64,000 nucleotides of DNA, taken from contig CP071499.1 of NCBI GenBank assembly GCA_017354895.1, forward strand, positions 3,596,001-3,660,000. Direction: 5' to 3'. Position numbers and translations under genes: made by a program. The notes beneath the pieces are model-generated. The model searched no databases. It saw only the letters and a program-made list of their open reading frames with translations, and was not told the origin of the DNA. Shown piece after piece: positions 36,097-46,273 of this stretch (position 1 is the first letter of the stretch; every line of letters starts with the position of its first letter). The DNA is from Podospora comata. Its lineage: Eukaryota; Ascomycota; Sordariomycetes; Sordariales; Podosporaceae.

Positions 36097-37590
36097 CTAA
36101 CGCCTCCTTCCAGGCCTTGGTTCATACAAGGGGATTCCCCTGTATGAGCAGTACCTTACATGACTTGGATCTGGTTGGGGCAGCGATTCATCATCCCAGT
36201 TGATCACCTTTCTCTTCCGGCTTCTTTTTGGGCTCTCATCTTGCTTCTCTCCAGCCGTATCCATATTCACATCGCCCTCCCGGTCCTGCCCATGCCCCAC
36301 CCCATCATCATTCCCACCCCCGTCAGCCTCGGAGACGTCTTCCATCTCAACGTCCCTGTTATCACCACCATCTTCACTCGAGCCGTCACCATCATCAGCA
36401 ATACCACCTTCCGCATGCTCGTAACTCGCCCGCCGACCGGTAAACACGCCCAAAACCCACACCCTCGCCTCCCCAATCTTCTCCACCACATCATCCCTTC
36501 TCTTCTCCGCCTCAGACAGCTTCTCCTCCGCATTGACAACCCTTCTCTCGGCAGCAGCAACGCGTCTATCCACCCTCGACGTTCCCTCCCCCGGACCTGA
36601 CCGTGTCGAATACTCCCGCTCCGTAGCCCTCGCCGCGCTCGCTTCCGCTCTCTTTTGCGCGCGGTTCTTCCTCTGTTTTTCCTCGCCCACAGCAGAGGAA
36701 CATTCCCCGACGTGATCCTCACATAGTCTCAGGTGCAGGTGTAACAACCCTTGCTTTGGTTTATCATCTGGGTTTGCGTCGGGGAGGAGCCAAGGGAGGG
36801 AGACAGGCGTGAACAAGTCTTGTATCTTGGCCAGCCGCTCGCCGTATCTCGAAATGATCCAGCAGTTGCCCTGGCAGGATTCCTGGGTGGGCTTTTGATG
36901 GATCTGGGCAGTGTAGAGCGTCGAGGGGTGAAGACAATGGGCGCAGGGAGGCCGAGGGTCGCGGGGCCCAGGCGCGGCGGAGGACTGGTAAGTGAGGGGT
37001 TTGCTGCTGGAATGGAGGGTGGCTGGACGCTGAGATGGTGGGTGATCTTGTTCGTTCACGGAGAAGGGGCGCGAGGAGAGGAAGTGTGGTCGTTCGCAAG
37101 CGCAGCACTGGATGCCTGCTGGGGTGAGCCGATTGGGGATCAGGCTCACGCCAGAAAGGGTGCAAATTGGATTCGAAAACTTGTTGAGAAGGATGCAAGA
37201 CAGAATCATCGGTTTTTTGCAGTTCCAACATGTCGATGGTTGCAGCTTGGGTACCTTGTTCTTCTCAGGCTTGTGTGACGCTTTCTGCTTTGTTGGCTTC
37301 CAGTCTTTAATGTTTGGAATATCCTCATAGTCAGAAGACGAGCTCTCCAGATAGGAGGAGAGGATTTCTTGCTGGCGAACAGGTTGGACAAGAATCGGGG
37401 GTGATATTAGAGGGTTGAGATGGAGCTCGTAGGCGTTGCAAAGTGTTTGACAATTGCAAGACTGACATTGCCACCGACGGGGAAGAATTATTTCGTGTGC
37501 GCCGAGGGATATGATGGGTGGAGGTGGGCGTCCTAGAGGTTGGCTGAACCCTGGGATGCCAGATATGGCCAGAATACACCTGTCCGCCAT
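36097..37590 (-). CDS. Hypothetical cysteine-rich protein with CxxC pairs and a coiled coil
   Basis: Single-exon 497-residue protein I do not recognise. The N-terminal half has several cysteine pairs that could bind zinc: CQSCNCQTLC, CWNCKKP, CCACERP, CAHCLHP and CQGNCW (about residues 40-235). Residues about 300-370 form a charged Ala/Glu/Arg coiled coil (VAAAERRVVNAEEKLSEAEK). Then comes an acidic Asp/Gly-rich stretch and a basic patch (KRSRKRKVINW), possibly a nuclear signal. It borders the decayed zinc-binding array on the same strand, but its cysteine spacing differs and I see no shared ancestry. Confidence 0.65.
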   Translation of the reverse strand: MADRCILAISGIPGFSQPLGRPPPPIISLGAHEIILPRRWQCQSCNCQTLCNAYELHLNPLISPPILVQPVRQQEILSSYLESSSSDYEDIPNIKDWKPTKQKASHKPEKNKVPKLQPSTCWNCKKPMILSCILLNKFSNPICTLSGVSLIPNRLTPAGIQCCACERPHFLSSRPFSVNEQDHPPSQRPATLHSSSKPLTYQSSAAPGPRDPRPPCAHCLHPSTLYTAQIHQKPTQESCQGNCWIISRYGERLAKIQDLFTPVSLPWLLPDANPDDKPKQGLLHLHLRLCEDHVGECSSAVGEEKQRKNRAQKRAEASAARATEREYSTRSGPGEGTSRVDRRVAAAERRVVNAEEKLSEAEKRRDDVVEKIGEARVWVLGVFTGRRASYEHAEGGIADDGDGSSEDGGDNRDVEMEDVSEADGGGNDDGVGHGQDREGDVNMDTAGEKQDESPKRSRKRKVINWDDESLPQPDPSHVRYCSYRGIPLYEPRPGRRR

Positions 37591-38225
37591 GTCGCCTGGG
37601 TAGGTATGCCAAAGTCAGGTCGTGGATGAAATTTGTGAAGAAGGTTGGTGGTGTTAGGTCTTCTGTCGTGGTCGTGGTTGAAGAAGGACAACGTGGGAAT
37701 TCTGGAGTTTCAGTAAACAAATTTACTTCCATCCTTGGGTGCCTACCTGCTGGCTTTGAATACGGGGTGGCGACAGTGGCAGCGCTGCTAGGTGCTCGGC
37801 TCCGTCGTCGTCTCGACGGAAGACCTGGTGACACCCAGCCAACATTCGTAACCTACCACAATAGGTAGCTGATAGACTTAGACAAGGTCTTTGATAGTTC
37901 TCCATTGTTCAGTGGTAGCAGGGATCGATTATATTTGTTATTAATGGGGACATCACAATATCTTTGAAGAAAAATGGGATAGCAGTTTCAATGATACACC
38001 CCTACTGTTTCTGTACATGTAAGCTATTTGTGAGTGTAAATGCTTCTGAGACTTTTCCGTCGCGTGTACATGTAGAAACTAAAAGCTAAGACCATGTGTA
38101 CCGTGGTGTATTGTGAAATGGTTATGTTTGCTTTGAGACTAAACATATATCAGGTTCAATCCCTATTTGCCTTCTGACCCTACTGCTCAGGTGTGGAACA
38201 CATTCATGAGTATCAGCATTGTCAA
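37591..38225. other. Intergenic region left of the decayed array
   Basis: 635 bp, AT-rich towards the right. A short tRNA A-box-like string near 37915 and a B-box-like string near 38152 are not parts of a foldable tRNA. No gene is seen. Confidence 0.4.
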
Positions 38226-39296
38226 TTAGTAATCCTCGTCTTGGTTCTCTTCATCTCCCGTTTCCTGATTGTCATTCTCCTCATTATCTTCGTCTTTGTC
38301 ACCAACATCTAGGATCTTCATTTGAGACAGTTCTATGACACCTTGAGACTTTCTCTCGTCTCTGGCTTTGTACGGGCCATGCCTCCACCCAGGTTCCGTG
38401 CCATCACGGCTACAGCACTTGTATATGAATCCATCTGGATATGCCGCCCTGTGATAAAGAGTATCTTTGGGAGATGGGACACTAAAGGTAGCAATATTCC
38501 AGGCAGCGCCCTGCTCATTCAAACTCGAGAGGAGCTAAGAGTATTCGGGTTAGCTGTCGAAAAGCCCAACTGGATCTTTCCTTCAAGACTTTAGAACATG
38601 AAGTTTCAACCTACCTGGATGGTAGGAGCAGGCAGATTGACCATTAGCCCCTTCATCAAACGTTTTATTGCAAAGTCCACAGATGCGAAGACTGGCATCA
38701 TCGTCGTTCCTCTTTCGCTTCATACCTACACCAGCATCCGGCTGTGTGGCAACTGTAATCTTGTCCTGGGGCCTTATGAACCCCAACTTCACAAGGCTTT
38801 GCATCACCGTCCCCTTTGCAGCACGTCCAGATGAACCCCTCAGGATGTTCATCTTTCTCCGCCAATGTCATCGGTCCCTCTCGCCACTCTTCCCATTCTT
38901 CCCATATCTCGGCGTCCTCGTTTTGCTCACACTCCCCTGGAATTGTTAACCGGACTGATGGAAGTACATAAAAATGGGTCTGATAGACATACCATCGTGG
39001 TACTCGCACTCTCCGTGCTTGTTTTCAGAGTCGAAAAATGTCTCTTCACATCGCTCACATAAATGAAATTCCGACTGGAGAGAAATTGGTGCGGTTGTTT
39101 TGACTGCTGGCTTGAAAGTTCCAACTGCATCTACTCTGCCAAGCAAAGGAATGGTGCATACTTGGTGAAGGGTAGAGAGATATTCAGTGAGGGTCTTTTG
39201 CACGTCGCCGTTCTTGCTGCATAGCACTCTGAGCGCTGCCTTGAGATGATCTGATGGTGCATTTAGGATGTCGCTGATATTGTCGAATACAGCCAT
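38226..39296 (-). pseudogene. Array copy 1: two-module CHORD-like zinc-binding gene, frame-disrupted
   Basis: ATG 39296 opens a helical N-terminus (ILNAPSDHLKAALRVLC) and a first zinc half-module (LCERCEETFFDSENKHGECE, then YHDG). A 56 bp intron (38937-38992, GTATGT donor, TTAACAATTCCAG acceptor) leads in frame to the second half (GFIWTCCKGDGDAKPCEVGV, then HKA), so module 1 is intact. The frame then shifts by one nucleotide with no usable intron before a linker MKRKRNDDD and a second module (ICGLCNKTF, then CSYHPG). A second intron is visible at 38535-38614 (GTAGGT donor, CTTAG acceptor), and another one-base shift follows it before GFIYKCCSRDGTEPGW. In module 2 the expected GC and final His are Trp and Tyr. 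The spacing resembles CHORD domains (C...C...C-x2-H...CC...C...H), but with C-x2-C. It could be two short genes rather than a pseudogene. Confidence 0.6.
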
Positions 39297-39595
39297 TCTG
39301 CTCGAGGTGAATCGCTTTCAACTTGGTGCTTGTTTGTATTGTGTTGTGTGAGTTTGGGGACCGAGCAAAGGGTGAACGCGTCTGGGAAATTACAAATGGC
39401 ATGGCAAGATGGCCCAAGCCACCCCAAAGCACAGTGTGAACTTCTCTAGGTTTGACAGCTCTAAAAATAATTATGCTAGATTTTTTACAAGACTGTATTA
39501 GGCTCCTGCATGGGTGACAGAGGTAGAGCCTGAGCCTAGAGATGAAGTATTTAAGTGAAACACAGCGTATCCCCTGTCCTTTTCATGTCTTCTGC

Positions 39596-40495
39596 TTATT
39601 GCTCCTCTCCCTTCACCTTCTTATCACCCTTTGCTCTGTGAGGCCCTGCGGTACATCTAGAGACACCTCCATTAGTGTCACAGCACTCGTGAATGAACCC
39701 TCACGGTATGTCACCCTGTGACACAGGGTGCCTTCTAGTGTAGGTGCCCCATACTCGCACCATGTTGGGGGCTTCCGCATCCAACTGCAGAGGGGCTGTT
39801 GAATATTAGCTGGCATCAGGACACTGGCACTCTAAAGACATTGAGTGTCACAAACTCACAAGTGTGATAAGTGCGAGCATCGTTTGAGTTGTTGGCATTG
39901 GTGAATGCCTGGTCGCAGCGCTCACAAATCTTCAGGTCGTCATGCTCTTCTCTCTCACGCTTGACTGAGATGCCGGTTTCTTGAGCAGAGGAATGCTGAA
40001 GGTGATGAAAGCGGTGCAGAGGGCTCATGCTTTTGCCTCTTGCACCGTTATTCCGTAGCTCGCCTGTCGCAACATGTCCAGAGGAAGCCCTCTGGGTATT
40101 CCATTTGATTGTCTGGAGTGTCCATAGGTCCATAGTGATCTTCTTCATAATCATTCCAAACACTGGAATCTTCAACTACCATACATTCTCCAGTATAAAG
40201 CTCAGTATTAAGCTCTTAACACGTGCTGCGTTTTGTCGGAGATTGCTGCTCGGGGAGGGGGGCTTACCATCATGAAACCAGCGCGCGCCATCTTTATTAT
40301 CAGTTTCCAAGAATGGCTTTTTGCAGTTGTGCAAAAATTGCAGCTCGGCTGATCAGTCAGGCTTCTGTTCTCTGACAATGGAAAGATATTCGGCAATGGT
40401 ATCGCATGCTTCTTTGTTCCTGGTGCAGAAAATGCGCAGAGCAGTACCTAGATGCTCTGGCGGTGCATTCAGAATGTCGTCAGGTTTCTAGGAGT
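39596..40495 (-). pseudogene. Array copy 2: decayed CHORD-like gene
   Basis: Recognisable by alignment to copy 1: the helical block DILNAPPEHLGTALRIFC near 40420-40480, but no ATG and a stop just before it. A further in-frame TGA lies at 40353-40355. The first zinc half reads LHNCKKPFLETDNKDGARWF, with the first and third cysteines lost. The acceptor of intron 1 has also lost its AG. The second half (PEGFLWTCCDRR) then hits a stop. Module 2 keeps ICERCDQAF and TYHT, an intron and GFIHECCDTNGG with RCTAGPH, with TGA in place of the Glu of the usual P-E-G-F. This is a pseudogene by several independent lesions. Confidence 0.65.
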
Positions 40496-40889
40496 TTTCT
40501 ATGGTTCTTCTTGAATGACTATTGGGCGTTGGTTGTGTTTAAGTTGGCAAAGTGAACATTGCAATGTGAAGCGATAAATGCTACCCTCAGAAGTCGCGTT
40601 TGGACAAACGCGTCCGGTAGAGCTGAAGTCTGGGGTTATCTATTATGTTGGACACTTTTCCCTTTTTATTAAGCCGTTTATGGCCCGGGGTTATTGGCAT
40701 CACTATCATGAGATTACAAATAAATCTGCCAAAACGCTAAAACTCAGAAATGTACCTGGTCGCTATTTACACACTCCAAACACAGTTCATAGACACTCTT
40801 CTTGATTACTCCCGGGCCTCATCACAGCCTTTGGAATCGTCTTCTCCCTCTTATTCCGCTTCCTCATGCTCCGGCTTAGAATCCGACTT

Positions 40890-41921
40890 AAACCTCTCTT
40901 GGAGTTCTTGCCCTAATGCCTCCTAATTTTACAATCACGTTTTCTCGCCGGGTGTCTTTCCTATCCCTAGGCTCGTGAGCTAGCTCATCCCGGTCATACC
41001 AGACATGAGAGTCTTCATCAAGCTCTGGCAGACACGATATATATTCTTCTGATGTCCTGGATACAGACAGTACCAATCCAAAAGCCGGCCGAGTTTGTTT
41101 GCCACAGAACACGATGTGAAGACTGGATGGTAAAGCTACCTCCTATATCTCACAAAACGGTTGGATTCAGGTGCCTGATAATCTGAGTGCTCCCTCTTCC
41201 GCTTCATCTTTCTGAGAACGGCAGCCTCCATGTCTGATATCTTGCGATATATAGGCTGTGTTGGGTCCCAGGCTTGATGATGCCCAAGTGTACAGCCTGA
41301 CTGGCCGCCTTCTTTGTCGCAATAGGTGTACTTGAAGCCAGCAAGGTACAGATCCTTATTCCTCTCATCATCACGAGGATCCCCCGCATCTGAGTCCCAG
41401 TCCTCCCACTCCCCCGCTTTCCAGTCGCATTCTGGTTCGCCTTCCTGAACAGATGAAACTATTAGCAACACGGCAAGTCAAATTCGAGCGGTAGACAACT
41501 TGAAGGGCGCTTACCAGGATGATATCGACACCCGTTTGCTTGGTGCTCTGACACAAAAAAGCTAGCCTCGCACTGTACACACTCAAGATAGTCGTGTTTG
41601 ACCCTAGGCTTCGGTGCAGGGGCGGCGGCGCGAACCGGAGCCGGAGCAGGCGGGCGGCCAGAAGTAGAGGTGCGAGTGAAAGAGGAAGTATGAGTAGAAG
41701 TAAAAGTACGACTAGGGAGTAGGAACCGGAGCACGTGGAGGACCAGGGGCGGGAGTGGTCACGGGAGCTCGCAGTGGGCGTTTCTTCTGGAGATTTTTGA
41801 GATGTCTGACCAGCCGAATACTGACCACCTCATCGTTATTGCACAACACATACACTGCATCGCGCAGATGCTCTTCCGGCGCATTGAAAAGGTAGTCCAA
41901 CCTTTTCACATGCGTAGCCAT
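40890..41921 (-). pseudogene. Array copy 3: decayed CHORD-like gene with truncated second module
   Basis: ATG 41921 opens the family's helical N-terminus (LFNAPEEHLRDAVYVLC). After an Ala/Pro-rich linker the frame shifts by one nucleotide (near 41710-41740) to reach the zinc half LECVQCEASFF, then NGCRYHP. A 56 bp intron (41459-41514, GTAAGC donor, AATAG acceptor) leads in frame to the second half, where the CC pair is YC (GFKYTYCDKEGGQSGCTLGH). The linker MKRKREHSD is present, as in copy 1, but a stop follows and module 2 is reduced to YHP-like and VWYDRDE-like remnants (40890-41140). Confidence 0.58.
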
Positions 41922-42116
41922 GATGAAAGAGAAGATAAAGTCGGGGAACATGAGGATGAATGCCGAAAAGATTCAGAGCTTTGAATTTTGAGCAGATATA
42001 AACATGCAAACGAAGTGCGCTCGTGGGATTGCAACTTCCCTATCTGAGCCCCACCGACTGGGCAACTGTTGACACCCCTTTTTTTCTCTATTGACACCAA
42101 GTCTTTGTACGCCTTC

Positions 42117-42708
42117 TCACTCTTTACTGATCTTCGAGACCAACCTCTTTCTTTGCCTTTTCTTTTCTGCCAAGGCTTTGTCTTCGAGTAATTGGTGTTT
42201 GCCATATGTACAACCTCGTGCGCTCGCAATCTTGTCGCAGCACATGTGTACCGAAACCCTCCAGGCTTGTTCTCACGGTTTTCGGGAGTGTCTTGGAGAC
42301 CGTTATCTTCCCAAACCCAACCTTCCCAAGTGTATGATGAATCATCCAACACAAGAGACTCTACGATCCGGTTAGTAGAGGAAACTGGAATGTTGGAAAA
42401 GGAAGTAGCCTGCTAGGATGATAGCGGCAGTCTCCATCAAGGTCATAATCTCGGACCCAGGTCTTGTTACATCGGCAAAAGATATCAACTTCAAATGCAT
42501 CCCAATCTTCCTCGCTCTCCTCCCCCTCCCCATCGTAGGACTGAACCGCCTCCAAAGCTTGCGTCATGCGTTCCCGGAGCTTCACATCAACCTTGCATAG
42601 TGCTTTCAGAACAGCACGAAGTTGACATTCAGGTGCCTTGGCGATCCGTTCTGCGCTCCATATCTCTTGGTATTCGCATTCACTGACCGATTCCTCTTCC
42701 GAGTCCAT
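42117..42708 (-). pseudogene. Array copy 4: single-module CHORD-like gene, damaged
   Basis: ATG 42708 opens an acidic start and the helical block (IAKAPECQLRAVLKALC). The zinc half is FCRCNKTWVRDYDLDGDCRY, then HPS, where C-x2-C has become C-x-C. The intron at 42361-42413 (53 bp) has a GC donor in the place where the other copies have GT. The spliced frame continues correctly into DTPENRENKPGGFRYT. A two-base duplication (TGTG for TG) then puts the canonical end CCDKIASARGCTYGKH, stopping at 42117, out of frame. Read straight through, the protein instead gets an unrelated tail to 41906. No second module is seen. Of the four copies it needs the fewest changes to be readable. Confidence 0.58.
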
Positions 42709-43507
42709 CGCTGGGAATGATTTGCTGAGGTTGGTTGGTTTGAGGTGAAAGTTGGGTCAACTTGAACAAACTGGTAAATAGTGTCGAGTTTAAATCGAAC
42801 TGCACTCGAGCTATGCCCAAGAGAGTTAGTTAAATGAGCCTCATATTCATCTTGGTTTTTGTCATTATCGAGAGCCTGCCGAGGTTATTGCTAGTTTACG
42901 AAGTGAAAGTTGCAGCACCGTCTCTACAGTAAATCCTTCCTTGCACAGTGGTCGCCAACATGGAGTTTTGTGTGAGACGTCTGGCCCCAATCCCGGTTGA
43001 CCGGAGTCACTCGGCCCGACCATGTGGTGGTCGCCAGACAGTCAACGACCAGACCGGTGGTTTCGGCCGCCGTGTTACCGAGATTCGTCCCACTGCTCGG
43101 TGGCCGGGGCCACGGAGGAGTCCTCTTGTCAAAAGTTGAAGTCAGGGAGGCCGGTGACACGTTGAGCCAGACACGACTGATATTTGTCAGGCAAAAGTCA
43201 TGAAACACACCAAAAGACCACTTTCAGCTGCGATCATCAAATGTTGTTTCTGCGTTTCTGCGTGTTCTCCACAGCAGGCCAGGGAAGTGGCCGTTGGAAT
43301 GGCTAAAAAAAGGGGGCCATGGGCGGGGTACCGTTGGATAGCTCCGGCTCTGGGAATTCCAGCATCTGGTTCCAGGTTTTCCAGAGGTGGGGCCTTTTTC
43401 AGGGGAACCACTTTTGCCAGTTGCCGCCAATTCCCGGAACGCGCGGATACGAGTGAACACGAGCGAGTTGGATCATGACAAACGGATGAACCATGCCGGC
43501 GGACCAC

Positions 43508-43542
<35 letters not shown>

Positions 43543-44232
43543 CCAGGTTGGATCACCACCTCGGCGCGTGGGTAGGTAGTTTGTACTGCTGTTACCAGTC
43601 ACCAGCATGGAATTGTCCCATTCGGTTTTTGATGGCAACATGTGCTCACCTTTTTAGTGCAAAATTGATGCATGTTGTGCCTGGGCAGAAATGGGGCACA
43701 CTGGGGCATCCTGTCGATCGGCAGTCGCCAAGAGATGAGATGACTTCTTGGGGCTGTGCTCAGCCGCCCTGGCATTGGACATGGACCTGCAGCATGCAGC
43801 AGCACCGGCCAGGGGCTGGTTGACAGCCCAGGGCTGCTGTGTGGCCCCGTGGCGTCGAGCCTGTAATAATAATTTCGCGACCCCAGCCAGGCCATCGTGT
43901 GGTGTTCCTCTTTTTTCTTCAAGACATCTCGACCTTCCTTCGCCGTCACACCGAACACCTTCTCTTGCTCCTTCTTCCTCCATTCTTTGCTCATCCAACC
44001 GTCTCCCGAGACGACCACGTTCTTTCCCAACACAACCTCTTCTGACACTCGCTCACAAGTCACAACCGACTTTTACCGTTTTTAAACAGTTTTCTCGTGT
44101 GACGCAATCGCCAAGTCTGACAGTTGCTGCTCTCCTCGCGCGTTTGCCACTGCGTCAGCATCATTTAAAACCTCAAGGTCGAAGTTTAGCTCACCACCAG
44201 CTCCCCCTCACACCACATACACATCTCTCAAC
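42709..44232. other. Divergent intergenic region upstream of the GH17 gene
   Basis: About 1.5 kb without a supported gene. It holds an AC microsatellite and, from about 43900, a CT-rich leader of the glucanase gene. Confidence 0.45.
43509..43539 (+). repeat. AC dinucleotide microsatellite, about 15 units
   Basis: Uninterrupted ACAC run of 31 bases in the glucanase upstream region. Confidence 0.95.
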
Positions 44233-45450
44233 ATGCGCGCTTTCACAACTCTGGCAGCTGTGGCTGGCGTCCTCGCCTCGGGCGCCTCCGCTGAGAACTA
44301 TCTCGGTTTCAACTCGGGATCCACCAAGGCCGACCACTCGGCCAAGTTCAAGGCCGACTTCCTCCAGGAGTTCAAGACCGCTCAGAACCTCGAGAGCGCC
44401 CCAGGAACATTCAACGCTGTGCGTTTGTACACCAACATCCAGGCCTACTCCAAGGATGACCCCATCTCGGCCTTCGAGGCCGCCGTCGAGACCAAGACCA
44501 AGATCCTTCTCGGTGTCTGGACCTCGGGCACCGATAGTATCGCCAACGAGCTCAACGCCCTGAAGAAGGCCATCGACAAGTATGGCAAGTCTTTCACTGA
44601 CCTGGTCATCGGCATGTCCATCGGCAGCGAGGATCTATACCGCATCTCCGAGACCGGTATCAAGAACGAGGCGGGCGTCGGTGCTGGCCCTGACGTCCTA
44701 CTCAAGTTCATCAGCGATTACAAGAAGTCGGTTGCCGGGACTGCTCTCGCCAAGGTCCCCATCGGTCACGTCGACACCTGGGATGCCTACACCAACGCCA
44801 CCAACAAGGCTGTAGTCGACGCTCTCGACTGGGTTGGCGTTGATGAGTACCCCTACTATGAGAGCGGCAAGGGCAACCACATCAAGAACTCGGGCAAGCT
44901 TTTCGACCGCGCCTACGATGCCGTTGCTGCCGCTGTTGGTGGCAAGCCTATCTGGATTACCGAGACTGGTTGGCCCGCTTCCGGCCCTGACTGGGATGAG
45001 GCCGAGGCCACCGTCGCCAACGCCAAGTATTATTGGCAGGAGATCGGCTGCCGCAAGCTCTTCAACAAGGTCCCCACTTTCTGGTACAACCTCCGTGACT
45101 CCAACCCCGACAACAAGATGCAGTTCGCCATCACCAAGGATCTCTCCACCAAGCCTCTCTTTGACCTCACCTGCCCCACCACCTTTGACACCCCCACCGG
45201 TACTTCTGCTTCCTCTACCGCTAGCGCCACCGGCTCCCAAACCAGCGTGAGCGCCCCCGGCAGCTCTGCCACTGGCGGTGCCGGCAGCACTGGTGGAAGC
45301 ACTGACTCCGGCTCTTCCGAGACTGGCACCGACTCCGAGGCTTCCAACCAGGATGATGTCGTCGAGGGCAGTGCTTCCCTCGGCAAGGGCCTCTCGGCTG
45401 TCACCATCGCTGGCCTGGCTCTCGTTGCCGGTGTCTTCGCTCTCTTCTAA
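44233..45450 (+). CDS. GPI-anchored GH17 beta-1,3-glucanase (EglC-like)
   Basis: Predicted cell-wall glucan endo-1,3-beta-glucosidase or glucan-remodelling enzyme, 405 residues, no intron. A signal peptide (residues 1-20, cleavage after ASA) precedes the GH17 barrel beginning NYLGFNSG. The acid/base Glu133 lies in IGSEDLYR and the nucleophile Glu244 in WITETGWP, both in family context. A Ser/Thr/Gly-rich linker (about 320-380) and a hydrophobic C-terminus (AVTIAGLALVAGVFALF) preceded by Gly/Ser residues indicate a GPI anchor. Third positions are strongly C-rich, suggesting high expression. It fits the role of softening or linking wall glucan during growth. Confidence 0.92.
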   Translation: MRAFTTLAAVAGVLASGASAENYLGFNSGSTKADHSAKFKADFLQEFKTAQNLESAPGTFNAVRLYTNIQAYSKDDPISAFEAAVETKTKILLGVWTSGTDSIANELNALKKAIDKYGKSFTDLVIGMSIGSEDLYRISETGIKNEAGVGAGPDVLLKFISDYKKSVAGTALAKVPIGHVDTWDAYTNATNKAVVDALDWVGVDEYPYYESGKGNHIKNSGKLFDRAYDAVAAAVGGKPIWITETGWPASGPDWDEAEATVANAKYYWQEIGCRKLFNKVPTFWYNLRDSNPDNKMQFAITKDLSTKPLFDLTCPTTFDTPTGTSASSTASATGSQTSVSAPGSSATGGAGSTGGSTDSGSSETGTDSEASNQDDVVEGSASLGKGLSAVTIAGLALVAGVFALF

Positions 45451-46273
45451 ATTTTGGGTACCAGTCAGTTAGAGTGTGGGTTGGTGGATTTCTCAACAGT
45501 CTATAGAGGAAGGGATTTCATTGCATAGCATGGTTGTATGTACATACCATCTTGGGAGTCAACATTTTGGGATTTCTTTTTCGCGCCAACTGTCTTCATT
45601 GGTCCAGGATAGCTATACCTGCAGTTTCAAGAATACCCTTTTGGCATTTCCTTCTCAAGCAGCCCCTTGTTTCGTCACGGTGAAGAGTGTCCTGATAGCT
45701 GGGCTTGTAGGATGATTTACGGATAGGCATCATTTAGTTTATGAGAGGATACCATAAAATATAGACAGGGAAATGTTTTGGTTTATGCTAGATACTGGCC
45801 ACCTGATCTGCGCAGTCCCACTACCGTCGACCATCGATAAGGATGTTGACAACAAACAAAAAAAAGTCAGCGGTGACGTCACTGATATCGAACATGTTCT
45901 CCAACTGATCACCCATCGCGGCTGCCCCTCCCCTCAATTAAGCTCCCGTCTCTTCGTACCGAAAGCGGCAAAAGTGAATCCCCGCCAAGAGGTCACGATA
46001 GAGTTTGACTTTCGGCCGTTGAAGACGGCTGTTTATTTGTTTGGGACTGTCTTGCAACTTCCACAAGCCTCAACCGTCATCATCGGCCGCCTGCATGAAG
46101 GGGTCCCCTACGTCATTGCCCAGGCAGTCAGCTTTAATACCACTCCGCTCGCTGCGCATACACCTCCTTCTACATTCAACACACAATATCCCATACCTTG
46201 CAAAAAAGACTTCAAGCACACTTCCGGACGAGATCTAACTCCAGAACAACCATCAGACCACGGACCAGTAACC
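45451..46273. other. Intergenic region between GH17 and hypothetical gene
   Basis: 823 bp. The frame of the downstream gene is open back to about 45773, but the ATG there gives an unlikely leader-like protein. I see no separate gene. Confidence 0.4.

Noticed and set aside
37905-37945. tRNA A-box-like string (TTCAGTGGTAGCA)
   Set aside because: No B box at the right distance and no cloverleaf can be drawn.
38150-38165. tRNA B-box-like GGTTCAATCCC
   Set aside because: No A box upstream at the required spacing and no acceptor stem.
43748-44563. 271-codon plus ORF overlapping the GH17 start
   Set aside because: Out-of-frame shadow of the CT-rich leader and the glucanase coding region.
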